Translations under genes and position numbers: made by a program
Origin: Trogon surrucura
Lineage: Eukaryota > Chordata > Aves > Trogoniformes > Trogonidae
Assembly (NCBI GenBank): GCA_020746105.1
Contig: CM036617.1
Coordinates: 174,868,412-174,932,411, forward strand
Direction of reading: 5' to 3'
Length of the DNA: 64,000 nt
In this document: piece after piece, positions 36,467 through 49,560 of the stretch
Layout: every line of letters begins with the position of its first letter
How positions within the stretch are numbered: the stretch's first letter is position 1
The notes under the pieces: model-generated
The model's input: only the letters and a program-made list of their open reading frames with translations
What the model was told of the DNA's origin: nothing
The model's database searches: none

Positions 36467-36482
36467 ATACATACTGTATCTG

Positions 36483-36950
36483 CAAAAGGAGTCAAAGAAA
36501 ACAATCTCCTCTGCCCTGTTTAGTCAACAGCAGAAAAATGCCATCTACTCGGGGCATTCACATAATTCTTCATGGTTATAAACTGCACTGAGCAGAAGTC
36601 AGTAGTAACTGGGCTTACTGGACTGTGAGAAGAAATTAGCTTTTATGACTGAGCAGTGAGAAATCATGGTTTCCATCCCACTCATTTCTTTTTATGAATC
36701 TCCCAAGTGAACTTGGAAGGATTTTTTAAACAATCGGTAAGGAGATGCCTCTATGTGGTTTTGTAACACATGCAGCCTGTTCCCTCCATCCTCTCAACGT
36801 GGACCTAACTCCACTTCTTTCAAGTAGAGAGAGATATTAGTTTTTCTCACTACATGCCATTAAAAGGAACAAGAAAGAAACATCACCTCTTGTCATTCAC
36901 TTTATTTCTGAGCAAGATCTACCAGGTGCTACGAGAATGATAACAAAGGA
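36483..36950. other. Short unique spacer
   Basis: Single-copy sequence between two CR1 copies. Nothing recognised. Confidence 0.55.
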
Positions 36951-36973
36951 ACAATGTGTTCAAAACACATTGT
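36951..36973. repeat. Perfect 10-bp palindrome at CR1 5' junction
   Basis: ACAATGTGTT and AACACATTGT are perfect inverted copies separated by CAA. The right arm runs directly into the first recognisable CR1 sequence, so this is again a fold-back at a CR1 5' junction. Confidence 0.85.
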
Positions 36974-37935
36974 TTGGATGGTTACATCCAAAGGATAGTG
37001 GTGAATAGCTCAGTGTCCAGATGGAGATCAGTGGCAAGTGGTGCCCCTCCAGGGTCTGTACTGGGACCAGTACTGTTCAGTGTCTTCATCAATAATAGAG
37101 ACAGTGGGATCGAGTACACCCTCAGCAAGTCTGCAGATGACACCAGGCTGAGAGGTGCAGGTGACACGTTGGAGGGAAAGGATGTCATCCAGAGGGACAT
37201 TTACAAGCTGGAGAAGTGGGCCTATGTGAACCCCATGAGGATCAACAAGGCCAAGCATGAGGTCCTTTACTCAAGTTGGGGTAATCCCTGGCTGAAGGAT
37301 TAAAAGTAGATCTGAGGAGAAGGGCTTGCAGGTACTGATGGATGAAAACCTGAGCATGAGCCAACAGCCCAGAATACCAGCCCTATCTAGGGCTGCACCG
37401 AAAGAATTGCATCAAGCAGAGGATTCTCCCCATATACCCTGGTCCGATGAGGCCCCACCTGCAGTACTGTGTACATCTCTGCAGTACTCAGCACAAGACG
37501 TGGACCTGTTGAAGCACACACAGAGGAGGGCCATGAAGATGATCAGAGGGCTGGAGCACTTCTCCTATGAAGACAGACTGAGAGTGTTGTTCAGCCTGGA
37601 AAGGAGAAGGCTCCAGGGAGACATTCTGTTGGCCTTCCAGTACTTAAAGGGTGCATACAGGAAAGGTGGAGAAGGACTCTTTATCAGGGAGCATAGTGAT
37701 AGGATGAGGGGTGATGGTTTTAGTCTGAAAGAGGATAGATTTAGGCTAAGTGGTGAAACACTGGAACAGGTTGACCAGGGAGGTGGTAAAGGACCTATCC
37801 TGAGAAACATTCAAGGTCAGGTTAGACAGGGCTCTGAGCAACTTGATCTTGTTAAAGATGTCCCTGCTCACTGCAGGGGAGTGGGACTAGATGGTCTGGT
37901 GAATGTCAAAACAACCTATCATATAAGGTTATGAT
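36974..37935 (+). mobile_element. CR1 LINE, plus strand
   Basis: Encodes [19 protein letters not shown] then [24 protein letters not shown] (catalytic box with Ser first), [55 protein letters not shown] and SDRMRGDG. The 3' UTR is present up to about 37935, but the typical tail is degraded to ATCATATAAGGTTATGATGG. The middle (37280-37480) is heavily altered, with a frameshifted region around the first conserved C-terminal block. Confidence 0.9.
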
Positions 37936-39294
37936 GGAATCACAGAAAACAAATATAATTTTATGAATAGCCTACAGACACTTCACTTACAGTTTGTACC
38001 AAATGATAATTCCTTATTGTATAACAGGTCTAACACTAAGGATAACTCACTAGTTGAATGAAAGAGAAGATGTTCGAGGACACTAGCCAGATCTGACCAG
38101 GAAAATGGCAATGAATTTGCTTTCTGAATAGAGTTTCCGTGTCTCTGTAACTGAAGCAGGAGAATATTGCACAAGTGAGTGTAACTATTTAACCTGATAA
38201 ATCAAGATACATAAATGTACATTTTTGATTAGGCAGGATTCTCATTATGCTTTTCTTAAAGCGGCTTCAAAATTAATAAATGTAACGAGAGTGACTGACA
38301 AACTTTGGCTTAAATCTTGCCATGCTTATTCTCCTGCTAAACTGCAGTTCAGTTCTGACTGTAATTGTTTAATGTTCTATTTCATGGTCCCCAAAGGAGG
38401 CTGGCAAGCAGCTGAAAACAGATGTAGATCTAAGCACATAGTTTGCTATTACTGTATTTTATGAAATGTCTAAATGTCATTCATCCTGCAAGACTGAAAT
38501 ATTGCAATTTTCCTTGTTTAGAAAACAGTTAAATTACATTTTTAACAGCTGGAATATTTGTCTTCTCAAAATATTAAAACCTGTATCTTAACACTTCAAA
38601 TGGTTGTAAGCTTCGTCCCATAAAGGAAAGGTTCAAGTTTTTATACCAAATGTTTAATCTGACCACCAGTCTTAGCTGTATATGTACAGTAAGCATCAGT
38701 CTGGATCTGGAACTTTCAGAAAAAGTTTTGGTTTTGGAGAAGTTTTGGTTTCTTTGGGGGAGCTGCGGACAATATTTGGTTTGGGAGGGGTCTTTGTGTT
38801 TGTTTTTTTTTTATCTAAAGCTTAAAGTTTAACACCTCTATGACATAAACTTCTGTATTGTTTGAAACCTGGAGTTATAAATCATCAGTTATATTCAGGG
38901 AAGATTAAAGCTTTCTCATTAATTTCTATCCACATTAACATATGTAGGGTTATGATGTCAGTATAATCCACAAAACTATGTGGCTGACCACGTCATTGAC
39001 TTTCCAGGTGGAAAAAAAAAAGCTAAAATAGGAAACAGGCAGAGCATAGGAAATATGCCTTAGCCTCACGTTATTCAAGGAGAATCCTGAAGCTGGGAAC
39101 ACTCACATCAACATTAGCTCTCGTCCAGCGCAGGCTTCCCATTTGCTACTAGAAACATCAGCATTGACTAGCCTTTAGATGAGGTGAATGATCCACATGC
39201 TTCCTGTAAAGCAGAAGATTTTAGGAAAATATGTTTAGCTACTCCCCCTGGAGTCTGACAGTGTAGAGATCATCAGGAATTAGAAATGGAGTAA
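37936..39294. other. Unique sequence, nothing recognised
   Basis: AT-rich spacer with short T runs (for example about 38802-38811). No supported gene. Confidence 0.55.
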
Positions 39295-39917
39295 TGCAGC
39301 TCAGAAGGCCAACCACATCCTAGGACGCATTAATAGGAGTGTAGCCAGAAGATCAAGAGAGGTGATTCTCCCCCTTGAATCTCCCCCTTAAGACCCCACC
39401 TTGAATATCAAGTCCAGTTCTGGTGTCCTCACCATAAGAAGGACATAGATCTGTTGGAATGAGTCCAGAGGAGGGCCACAAAGATGATCCAAAGGGCTGG
39501 GGCACCTCTGCTACGAGGACAGGCTGAGGGATCTGGAATTGTTCAACCTGGATAAGAGAAGACTCCAGGGGAACCTTATAACTGCCTTCCAATACCTGAA
39601 GGGAATCTATAGGAAGGCTGAAGAGGGACTTTTTACAAGAATGTCCAGAGACAGGACAAGAGGAAATGGATTTAAATTGAAGGAGAATAGATTTAGATTG
39701 GATCTTAGGAAGAAATTCTTCAGTATGAGGGTGGCAAGACTTTGGAATAAATTGTCCAGAGGAGTGGCTGCCCCCTCCCTGGAGATGTTCAAGGCCAGTC
39801 TGGATAAGGTCTTGAGCAACCTAATCTAGTTGAGAGGCATCCCTGCCTGTGACAGGGAGGTTGGATTAGATGTTCTCTAAGGTCCCTTCCAACCTAGGCC
39901 ATTCTATGATTATATGG
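39295..39917 (+). mobile_element. CR1 LINE 3' end, plus strand
   Basis: Starts at GCAGCTCAGAAGGCC and continues through the C-terminal part of ORF2 ([64 protein letters not shown]) and the 3' UTR with GGATTAGATG and GGTCCCTTCCAACCTAGG. It ends ATTCTATGATTATATGG. It is closely similar to the copy at 6803-7276 over the shared part, so both belong to one subfamily. Confidence 0.93.
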
Positions 39918-40430
39918 TTATTTTTCATTATGATTTCCCTATAGACAATTTATGATACAGCCCATCTAAAACAAATAGACAAAGAAACGTTTTTTAATTT
40001 TATTACAATATATTGTATGCAGGCTTAATAACTCTTGAGAAATTTCTGTCTCTATAAAATAGTTTCAAATTGTAACAGATAGAGAAGAACAATTTTACAT
40101 GTATGTACAAATTCAATTAAATTGTTGTAATTATTGAAGATAATTTAATCTCTGTGCAAAGCCATTTGGCATACCTACAAGGGACAGGGAATTAATAGCA
40201 TATGCACTTGCGTGTCCTTCCTTTATAAATTCTTTGAAGCACCTCCACAAAGCATCTTTATAACTTATTCCTTACATGTACTACATGCATGCTGTCAGCT
40301 GGCTCTGAAAAGAGCTTAAGAGAGTATTTTGGAAAATGCAGAAACCAAATTGTTCAAATTTTCATGGAAGTGGACTGGTTTCAACATGTGTCCTCTGTTT
40401 CCATTAACAGCTGTGTATTCTCCTGCTAGC
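39918..40430. other. Unique sequence, nothing recognised
   Basis: AT-rich spacer between a CR1 and the ERV-L LTR. Confidence 0.55.
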
Positions 40431-41553
40431 TGTGTACAGGGGTTTACAGAGTGGTTTGTCCAGGTGTCCACCACAGCCGCTCTATCAACCCCCTTCTCAG
40501 CCAGATGGGGGAGAAAATATAACAAAGGACCCATGGTTTGAGATAAAGACGGGGAGATGACCTGCAATTATCGTCCCAGGCCAAACAGACTCAATTTTGG
40601 GGAAATTAGTTGAATTTATTAAGAAACAAATCAGAGAAGAATAATGAGAAATTAAAACAGATCTTAAAAATAACACCCTCCACCCTCCCCTCCCTTCATT
40701 CCAGGCTTAACATCACTTCCAATTTATCCACCTCCTCCCCTCTAAGTGACACAAGGATGGGGAATAGGGATTGAAGTCAGTTCATCCGATGTTGTCTCCT
40801 TCTTCCTCCAGGGGAGGACTCCTCACTCTTCCCCTGGGCCATTGTGGGGTCCCTCTCACAGGAGACAATCTTTACACACTTTCTCCAACATGAGTCCTCT
40901 CATGAGAGACAGTTCTTGACAAACTGTTCCAACGTGAGTCTCTCCATGGAGTACAGTCCTTCCGGGGAAACTGTTCCAGCACAACTCCTCTGTGGGGCCA
41001 CAAAAGACCTGCCAGACAACCTGCTCCAGTGTTGGCTTCTCTCTCTCTACGGGCTATAGGCGCTGGCAGCAACCTGCTCCAGTGCACATTTCCCAGGGGG
41101 TCACACCCTACTCCAGGCATCTACCCACTCCGGCATGGGGTCTTCCATGGTCCACAGGTGGACATCTACACCCCATCACCTCCACAGACTGCAGGGGGAC
41201 ACCCTGCTTCACCATGGTCTTCACCACAACCCAAGGCAATCTCTACTCTGACGCCTGGAGCACATCCTCCCACCCTCTTCTTCCCTGACCTTGGTGTCTT
41301 AACCTATTCTCACTCTTCTCTCTCTCTGCCAGTTGTGTGATGGAGTTCTTTTTTCCCATTTCTTAAATATGTTCTCACAGAAACGTTCCTGTCCTATCAT
41401 CACTGACAGGCCCAGCCTTGGCCAGCGGTGGGTCTGTCTTTGGACCCGGCTGGCATTGTCTGGCAGACCTAAGGGAAGCTTCTAGCAGCCTCTTGCAGAA
41501 GCTGCCACTACAGCCCCCCTCCTACTGAAATCTGGCCAGGCAAACCCAACACA
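40431..41553 (-). repeat. ERV-L LTR, minus strand, probably solo
   Basis: On the minus strand it starts TGTTGGGTTTGCCTGGCC (at 41553), has a TATA-like ATATTTAAG (near 41365) and a poly(A) signal AATAAA (40615-40620), and ends near 40431 with ...CCCCTGTACACA. It contains GC-richer repeated blocks (CTGCTCCAGTG-like) in its middle. It is the same family as the LTR at 24802-25808 but keeps the ~0.6 kb missing there. No primer binding site or internal sequence is seen at 40400-40431, so it is probably a solo LTR. Confidence 0.75.
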
Positions 41554-41758
41554 GTGACTCATGAGAAGGGCAATCACTGCACACCGAAGACTTGTAGGCT
41601 TTTACACTAAATTAAAATGCATGGAAACCTCCAAATTTTATGTATTTGGTTTGATATTTTTAAGTACTATATTTTATTTAAATATCATATTTTTAATGTT
41701 ATTTAAATATTATTTTTTTCATTTCAAACTCTAGCACACACTGTCTTCCAGAAACCAG

Positions 41759-42255
41759 ATATCGTTGTTTTGGTTTAACCCCAGCCAGCAACTAAACATC
41801 ATGCAGCCACTCATTTCTTTCCCTTCCCAGTAGGATGGGGAGGAGAATGGAAAAAAAGTAAAACTCGTGACTTGAGATAATAATAGTTTAATACCTAAAA
41901 TAATATATAATAATAATTACAACAACAAAAATATATCAACAATATCAATGAAAATTAGTATAACAGAAAGAAAATAAAACCCAAGAAAAGGCAAGTGATG
42001 CACAATGCAACCGATCTCCACCTGCCAACCAATTGTCTGAGCAACCATCCATCCCCACCGAGCAAACTCCTCCCAGTTTATGTACTGAGAAAGACATCCT
42101 ATGGTATGGAATAACTCTCTGTCCACGGTCTCTCCCAGCTTGTGCACCTCCTCACTGGTAGAGTTCAAGAAAAACAAAATTTCTCAACTTAGGATAAGTA
42201 CTACCTAACATTAACTAAAACATCAGTGTGTTATCAACATTATTTTACAAAGCTC
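41759..42255 (-). repeat. Second ERV LTR family, minus strand
   Basis: Minus-strand text matches a common bird LTR layout: TAACACACTGATGTTTTAG near the start, GAGGTGCACAAGCTGGGAG, a TATA-like ACATAAACTGGGAGG (about 42075-42088), a TTATTATT-rich segment, poly(A) signal ATTAAA (41887-41892), ACTCGTGAC on the plus strand just after, and the end GCTGGGGTTAAACC at about 41780. The first ~50 bp of the LTR appear lost or diverged. It is unrelated in sequence to the ERV-L LTR 200 bp away. Confidence 0.7.
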
Positions 42256-44689
42256 TTCCAAGTTCCATGTAGATCACAGCCATTTAAGGGTTTGTTTGAA
42301 TTTTATAACATATACATAATAAATAATAATAAAAAAAACAAGACAATGTGCTTTCCTGAAACAGGTACTTTCCATTATCAAGATTCATACAGAAAGAACT
42401 AAAATTTGGTATAAGACTACCTATTTCTCCAATCTTTTCTATCTGTAATTAATTTCTACTTTGAGTAACCTTTGGGAGGCATAGAGGTTCCTACTCTGCA
42501 TCTTCTAATGTGTATAATATTTTTAAAATGTTGTTATCCTATCTTCTATATGTTTTGAATACTTAACTACCCAGAAAAGACAGTAATTGTTTCCTCTATT
42601 GCTAGGTGATTCTTCAACTAGTAATTTGATAACTCAGATGAGTGAAGTTACAATTTTAATAACTACCTTCCCTTGCAGAACATATATCAAACAAAAAAGG
42701 CCACAGAAAAGTATGTTTCTGTAAGCCTATTGAATTAGTGCTCGTTTTTATATTACATGATCATGATAAATAGAGGAAGCAGACACATGAGCAAGACTAC
42801 TATTGGAATTTACAGTTCAAATCAGAAACAAAATAATAGTTTTGTTAAGAAAATAATTATGCAAATTATATATCTTATTATGTAGTAGAATAATGTCATT
42901 ATTTTCCATCTTTGGATGGTATTTTTCATAAATAATCAGTTGCACTGCGAGGAATGATTGAGATTTCATGTCGGCTTTCATCTGCCATTTTACTTTACAT
43001 TATTCTATATCTCAGAGGCTTTTAGAAAATGACTGAATTTTCTTTCTTTCATCTACTTCAGTAAGAACTGACCTGTTAATCTATGCAAAGGTATAAAGAG
43101 GAGTAGAATTCAGTCCCAGAAAAGACATTAGATTCTAGGAGCACAAATAATTGTTTTGCTCTTTTTTCTTTTTCATTTGCTCTTGCCATTGTCATACAAG
43201 TTTTTGATAATAAAATTGTGAAGAAAACCAGAAAAGATCCTTTGGAAGAAAAAGTGACTTGGTGTTCTCTGTTTATCAAAAAGCTTGGAAGTCTGATTGT
43301 GGAGATAAACCGAGTGCCATTTCAAAACTGGGGAGCCACAATCTCTGAATTTAACAATTTCCTTGTTCACAGCCACCACTGTGTTTCTCTATAGCAAGAG
43401 GGATATTGACCACATTTGACTAAGGCATCTTTACACAGTGGTGGTTGTTTACATATGAATGACTTACAGATACTAAAAAGAGACAAATACTTTCAGGGAC
43501 TCTTCACTTGACCAGTTTTAGATACCTGTCAAGTAGGATGAAAAGTGCATTTACAGTGGAAATAATTTGTCTTAGCAACATTGGGAAATGAAGAACAAAG
43601 ACAGAAAAGTCCAGGAAAGAGAAGAAATCTAGTCATGGATAGCAATGCCATCTTCTTATAAGATCTGAGTGGAGGCTCAAGGACAGAGGGAATAGATACA
43701 AAGAAATGAAACGCTTTCCAGCAAAAAATGGCACAGACATTGCCAAGAATATTTAGGTCTTTTCTAATCTGAAATTTAGGTTGCCTATGACTCAAGAAAG
43801 GCGTATATGAACATGTAAATATGCCTAGATTATAATGATGCAACAAGAAATGGTCACCATGGATTTCAAAGAGCAAATCATATCAAACCAATCTTGATTT
43901 TCTTCTTTGACAAGGTAATAGGTCTTGAGGATTGTTGTAAATCCCCAGCCTTCTGTAAAGATTTAGACTCTATTCTATGTAACATAATCAGAAGTTATCA
44001 CGAAATTATGGAGTTACTATCGTGAGTCAGCAAAAATGAGAAATCACTGGGAAAACTGTTCAAAACGTAGTTACTAAATTCTTATGTTAAGGACTGTGTC
44101 CCTGGTACAGAGTGGATTACACAGGAACTGTTCTGAACTTACATATATCATACTGTGGTGGAAAAAGCAAATGCTGCAGTGGGTTTCTTAAACTGGATTG
44201 GCATCAGTATGACACATAGCATAATCCTTTTCTCCTAGTTAGAAGCAAAAAAGCCTCATCTGGAGCAGTACAGAGAGTTTTGGACATAGCACCTGAGGAA
44301 AGTTATAACTCAATAAAAAAAAAGGCTGTGTTCATGCAACAGGCCAGGGAAGTATAGAGTTATCAAAGAATGACTTAAAGTCAAGAAAATATCATGAAAA
44401 TTTTAAAGAACTGGGTTCGTGCAGTTACTAAGGGGCTATGTCTTTATATATGTGAAGGAAATACAGTTGCATTACATTCCATGTTTATATATAGATGTGG
44501 TAGTGCAAAAAGGAAGATCCTGTTGTCCATAACCAGGAGGACAAATCAAAGTTATGTATTCTACTGCTACAAGGAAGGTAAGGTTAGACTTCCTAAAAAT
44601 TTCACACTTCTTATAAATTTTCCTTTTTGTGACACAAGATTAACACATGTGACATTGACTGTTCTCACATACAGTGCAGATTTCTGTTG
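42256..44689. other. Unique sequence, nothing recognised
   Basis: AT-rich single-copy DNA. The 115-codon minus frame at 43529-43876 shows no known domain and is near the upper range expected by chance. Confidence 0.55.
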
Positions 44690-45744
44690 ACTTTATCTTC
44701 TGGATAAAGCAGTGGCTGAATGGACAGGCCAAAAGAGTGGTGATCAATGGAGTTAAATTCCGCTGGTGGTCGGTCACAAGTGGTGTTCCTCAGGGCTCAG
44801 TGTTGGGATCATTTCCGTTTAACATCTTTATTGATGACCTTGATAAGGACATACAGTGTATCATCAGTAAGTTTGCAGACACACCAAGTTAGATGGGAAT
44901 GTTGATCTGCACGAGGGAAGGGAGGGCCTGCAGAGAGACTTGGATAGATTGGATCGATGGGCCAGGGTTGATGGTATGAGCTTCAACAAGGCCAAATGCC
45001 GGGTCCTGCACTTGGGTCACAACAACCCCAAGCAATGCTACAGGCTTGGGGAAATGTGGCTGAAAGCTGTCTGGCAGAAAGGGACCTAGGGGTTCTAGCT
45101 GACAAGTGTCTGAATATGAGCCAGCAGTGTGCCCAGGTGGCCAAGAAGGCCAATGGCATCCTGGCTTGTGTTAGAAATAGTGTGACCAGCAGTAGCAGAG
45201 AGGTGATTGTCCTCCTGTACTCAGCACTGCTGAGGCCACAGCTTGAGTTTTGTGTCCAGTTTTGGGCACCTCAATATAAGAGAGATATCGAGGTGCTGGA
45301 GTCAGTGCAGAGGGGGGCAACAAAGCTGAAGGGCCTGAAGAATAAATCTTATGAAGAACAATTGAAGGAGCTGGGCCAGTTTAGTCTGAAGAGGAGGCTG
45401 AGAGGAGACCTCATCACTCTCTACAACTATCGGAAAGGACATTGTAGAGAGATTGGTGTTGGTCTCTTCTTACAAGTAATTAATGATAGAACAAGAGGGA
45501 ATAGCTTCAAACTGCAACAGAGTGGGAACATTAGGAAAAAAATTTTTACAGAAAGAGTAGTCAGATGCTGGAATAAGCTACCTGGGGAGGTGGCTGAGCC
45601 ACCACCCCTGCATGTGTTTAAAGATCATTTAGATTCCCAACAGGGGAATATGATTTAGGGATGAGCTTTGTAGAGTAGTGTTAATGGTCGGACTTGATGA
45701 TCCCAAGGATCTTTTCCAACCTGAACGATTCTATGATTCTATGA
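44690..45744 (+). mobile_element. CR1 LINE, 1.05 kb, plus strand
   Basis: Starts in the reverse transcriptase region ([53 protein letters not shown]). It continues with [82 protein letters not shown], and ends in an intact tail ATTCTATGATTCTATG (45729-45744). A frameshift occurs just after the FAD of the catalytic box. One 220-codon frame (44996-45658) survives. Confidence 0.95.
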
Positions 45745-46159
45745 CGTCCGTCTACCTAGGAGACATGCCAAAATTTGGCATAATGGTCCCATCCTTTCCT
45801 TCCTTTTTCCAGTCTTCTGGTCTTCCACACACATTCTATAAATTCTTATAAATAACTAACCACAACTCTGAGACTTGCTTCAGCTACTGACCTCACTAGC
45901 CTAAAATGAACTCATCAGGATCAGTATTTGAAAACACACTAGTTATTGAAGTCCCTATTCTGCTCTTTTCCTGCTCTACCATGGATGTACATAAATTTGA
46001 GGATGAAATAAAAGACTGACCAGTTTCAATCAGAAATAATTTATTTCAGTTAGCTACAATCATCTCTTTTCTTATTTATAAATACTGTTTTGTGTGTGGA
46101 AACTAAGAAATATCCTCAAGTTTCACACATTTTTACTCACTTTGAAACGGCATAGATCT

Positions 46160-46184
46160 AAAATAAATAGATAAATAAATAAAT
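46160..46184. repeat. (AAAT)n microsatellite
   Basis: AAATAAATAGATAAATAAATAAAT: a short imperfect tetranucleotide array. Confidence 0.85.
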
Positions 46185-46330
46185 ATGGGAAACAAAGCAA
46201 AAGATGATTTCTTTTACCCAAATTTTTCATAATGCTGAAAGAGTGGATATATGAATCTTCTGTTTGGTTTTGGTTTCTTTATAGATCTAGAAAACTACAG
46301 ATATTCAGAAAGATAATTATAATGCAGTTC

Positions 46331-46370
46331 TTGGGACCTACTTAGTAATTATTTGGGACCTACTTAGTAA
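46331..46370. repeat. 18-bp direct duplication
   Basis: TTGGGACCTACTTAGTAA occurs twice with a 22-bp period and no mismatch. It is probably a recent local slippage or duplication event. Confidence 0.95.
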
Positions 46371-48704
46371 ATTGATTATTTTTTGTGAAGTGAATGATAT
46401 TTCACACTAAAATCTAAAAGACACTAGAGAAAAGAATTTTTTTAAAAGATGTGGATAATCTAGAAACAGTTATGGTGACATTTTTAAAACTTGCATTTTA
46501 AGAACTGTATGAAGAAAAAAAGTAAAAATCCTGTTTCATTTTAAACTAAAAGTTTCAGTGCACCACTGGGAATTCTTTCATGCCGCTACAGCATGCATTG
46601 TAAGAGACCTATATGGAAATAAGTGGTGTAATCACTGCAGGGGAGGAAAGTCGTAGAAATGTGCAAAAGGGAAAAATATCACCTATTTTAAAATAGTGCT
46701 AATTATTTTCATGCTGTTTTCTTCTTTGTTACCTTCAATATATGTTGTACTTCTTTATCCCAACTAAAATTAATACCAGTTATATTACTTCATCTAGTGT
46801 TCCCATTTTGTGTTTTGCTTGTACATAAGAATTTATATTACATGTGTAAATCTGTATTGATTATATGAACACTCCAGCAAATACTCAGAACAGAATTTGT
46901 CTCCAAGACTGATTTATGGTCCTTGTAACAGAAGTTTTGGCAAGAAACACAAACTCATGTAATTTTTGAATTTGAACCAAAAAAAATCTCACTGGTACTC
47001 TTAGATTTTTATCTGGTGCCAGTCACTGCAATAGCTATGTTGATCTTTGCAACCAATTTAACCTCCGAGTATAAATCTAATGGAACTAAATAAATGAGAA
47101 TTTTGAGTGAATCATTCTGTACTTTAATCATCACTTACTATTTAAATGGTTAATGAAAAGTTAGTTCCTCAAGGAGAAGCTGTTTCATGCACGACTTCAT
47201 TATACTTCCATTTTTTCTCACATACCAGAAATAAGACTGCTCTGCAAGTAGTCTGTTAATCACTGAAAACTGAACATTAATCCTGTTAACCTACTTCCAG
47301 TGTTTGAAGCTTGTTAAGTTATATTAATGTCATAGCAATAACAAAAAAACCACACCATAAACCTTTTCTCACTTTCACAAATACTTTATTCCCTAGAGAG
47401 CTATTCATTGCTCTCAGAAAATACATCTTTGCAGAACAGAATACTTTCATTTACGTTTTTCCAGTACAGCTAAGCTTTCCCTACTTCCCTTTCTTTTTTT
47501 CCCTTTCAACTTTCAATAGGCTACCTTCCAAGAATCTGCTACCAAGTACTGAACAAAATCAAGATCACTCCTGAAACTGAGGCACATAGAACAGTGCCTA
47601 AAATTTGTATTGCAACTTCAACTCATCTTTAGCAACCCAGACTAATGCAAATAAATGTAATCAGTTTATATATGCAGAACTCTGTCAGTAGCATGCATTA
47701 TGCTTTCTGTGCAACTGTCAAGGATGTGAAGAGTGTTTAAGTTTACAAAGTTGTTTAATAATTTCTGTTCATGATTATTCAAATAGGACAGACCATATGG
47801 GACACAGAATTTCGGTGATAGTTATTTGTGAAATTTAAATTTGTTTTCAGCTTTTTAAAATTCCCTCTCCTTGCATATTATTCATGAACTTCAGCATTTA
47901 GTTAGAATATTTTATTTTTCCACATACCTTGGCTAGCCATAGTTCATTTGGAAGCAAGATGGAGAGCCTTTCTCTGTGTTTTAATACTAGCATATGCCAC
48001 AGAAGGCAATAGTGTATTCTAGAAATAAATTCATGATTTCCATAGCAATGAAGGTTTGGAGCGTTCAGAACAGACTCCATCAAACTCTGTGGAGTGTTTT
48101 CTTCCATAAATATATTAGCATATTTTGTTTTACTCTGAAACATAGGAAATTAAAATCGTTAATCATTTGCTAGAACATTTCATTATGAATGGTATCCCTG
48201 TATATTTTACAGTCCACCACCTCAGTACTTATTCAACTTAGAGCATATAAATAGTTATTACATATTGATTAGGCAGGGCAATAATGTCTGCTGGGTTTGG
48301 TATTATCACTGTTATTATTCTTATTGTTCACTTTCTTCTGTCTGTAGAAGTCAGAATGACATAAAAGTGTCATTAAAGACAAAGTATATATTTTCTTAGT
48401 ATAGTAAACAGAAGAAAGACAAATCTATAGTTAGCCTCCTATTTCACAACAATCTCCAGCTGAAATCTATGCTTTGCAGATGAATAAGTGTTGGGTTGCT
48501 TTATTTTTTCCTGTTTTCAGAAGATTACATACTGTGCAAATATACTAGCCTTCTAACTGAGCTTCACCCCTCATCTTTCCCACAGTAGAACTCTCTTCAA
48601 GGCACTGGTTTAATTGACTAACATCTTGTTGCATAGACCAAGAGCTATCACATGCCCATGATGTATTTCTACTGTAACTAAATAAAAAATGTAGGTACTT
48701 GGAA

Positions 48705-49375
48705 TAATAGAATCATAGAAAGGTTTGAGTTGGAAAGGACCTATAAAGATCACCTAGTCCATCCTTGTCATTCTTGTAATCAGCAGAGACACCTTCCACT
48801 AGACCACCTTGCACAAAGCCCCATCCAGACTGATTTTGAACACTTCTAGTGATGAGGCATCCGCAACTTCTTCAGGCAACCTGTTCCAGTGTCTCACCAC
48901 CCTTATCATTAGGAATCTCTTCCTTATATAAAATTAAATCCAGCTTCTTTCAGTTTAAAATCATTTCCCCTTGCCTTACCACTACAGCCCTTTGTTAAAA
49001 GTTCTTCGTATCTTTCTTATAAGACTCCTTTATATATTGAAAGGCTGCAATAATGTGTCCCCAAAGCTTTCTCTTCTCCAGGCTAAACAACCCAATAGAA
49101 TAGATGCTCCAGCTCTCTAACCATTTTCGTAGCTCTCCTCTGAACCTTCTCCAAGAACTCTATGTCTTTCTTGTACTGGAGGCTTCAGAGCTGGATGCAG
49201 TAGTCCAAGTGGGATCTCACAAGAGCAGAAAAGATGAGAAGAACCACCTCCCTCAACCTGCTGGCCACACTTCTTTTTATGCAGACCAGGATATGATCTC
49301 CGTTTTGGGCTGCAAATATAAATTTCTGGCTAATGTCCACTTTTTCATCCACCAGTAACTCAAATTCTTCTCAAG
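48705..49375 (-). mobile_element. CR1 LINE, diverged, minus strand
   Basis: The 3' end is at 48705 (AATAGAATCATAGAAAGG). The sequence runs through the 3' UTR and the C-terminal ORF2 region, but is much decayed: the expected blocks ([24 protein letters not shown]) are recognisable mainly at nucleotide level on the minus strand. The copy ends near 49375, around the segment corresponding to L.VDEKVD..QK. It is one of the older copies in the window. Confidence 0.85.
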
Positions 49376-49495
49376 TACTCCATTTTACCCACCTGCAGTT
49401 GACATACACAGTCAATGAAAGCTTTTCCAGTGCAAAATGGATTAATGAGATGTAGAATTTGTGTGTATTTGAAAATAGTAAAGTATGGGGAAGAC

Positions 49496-49560
49496 AGAAT
49501 CACAGAATTGTTGAGACTGGAAAAGACCTCTGAGATAATCAAGCTCAGCCTATGACATAT
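49496..49560 (-). mobile_element. CR1 3' terminal stub
   Basis: A 65-bp remnant: AGAATCACAGAATTGTTGAG followed by GACTGGAAAAGACCTCTGAG and ATCAAGCTCAGCC. It shares its 3'-end type with the copy at 28454 (TTGAGGCTGGAAAAGACCTC). Confidence 0.8.

Larger units (their letters stand above)
45745..48704. other. Unique sequence with short tandem repeats
   Basis: Holds an (AAAT)n-like stretch at 46160-46184 and an 18-bp direct duplication (TTGGGACCTACTTAGTAA at 46331-46348 and 46353-46370). A minus-strand open segment bounded by good splice-like sites at 47928-48134 is described in the findings. Confidence 0.55.

Noticed and set aside
36109-36523. Plus-strand frames of 80 codons over the CR1 at 35650-36442
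   Set aside because: Antisense shadows of CR1 ORF2.
40316-41340. Open frames of 70-103 codons in the ERV-L LTR
   Set aside because: LTRs are non-coding; these frames follow from the GC-richer repeated blocks and have no retroviral motif.
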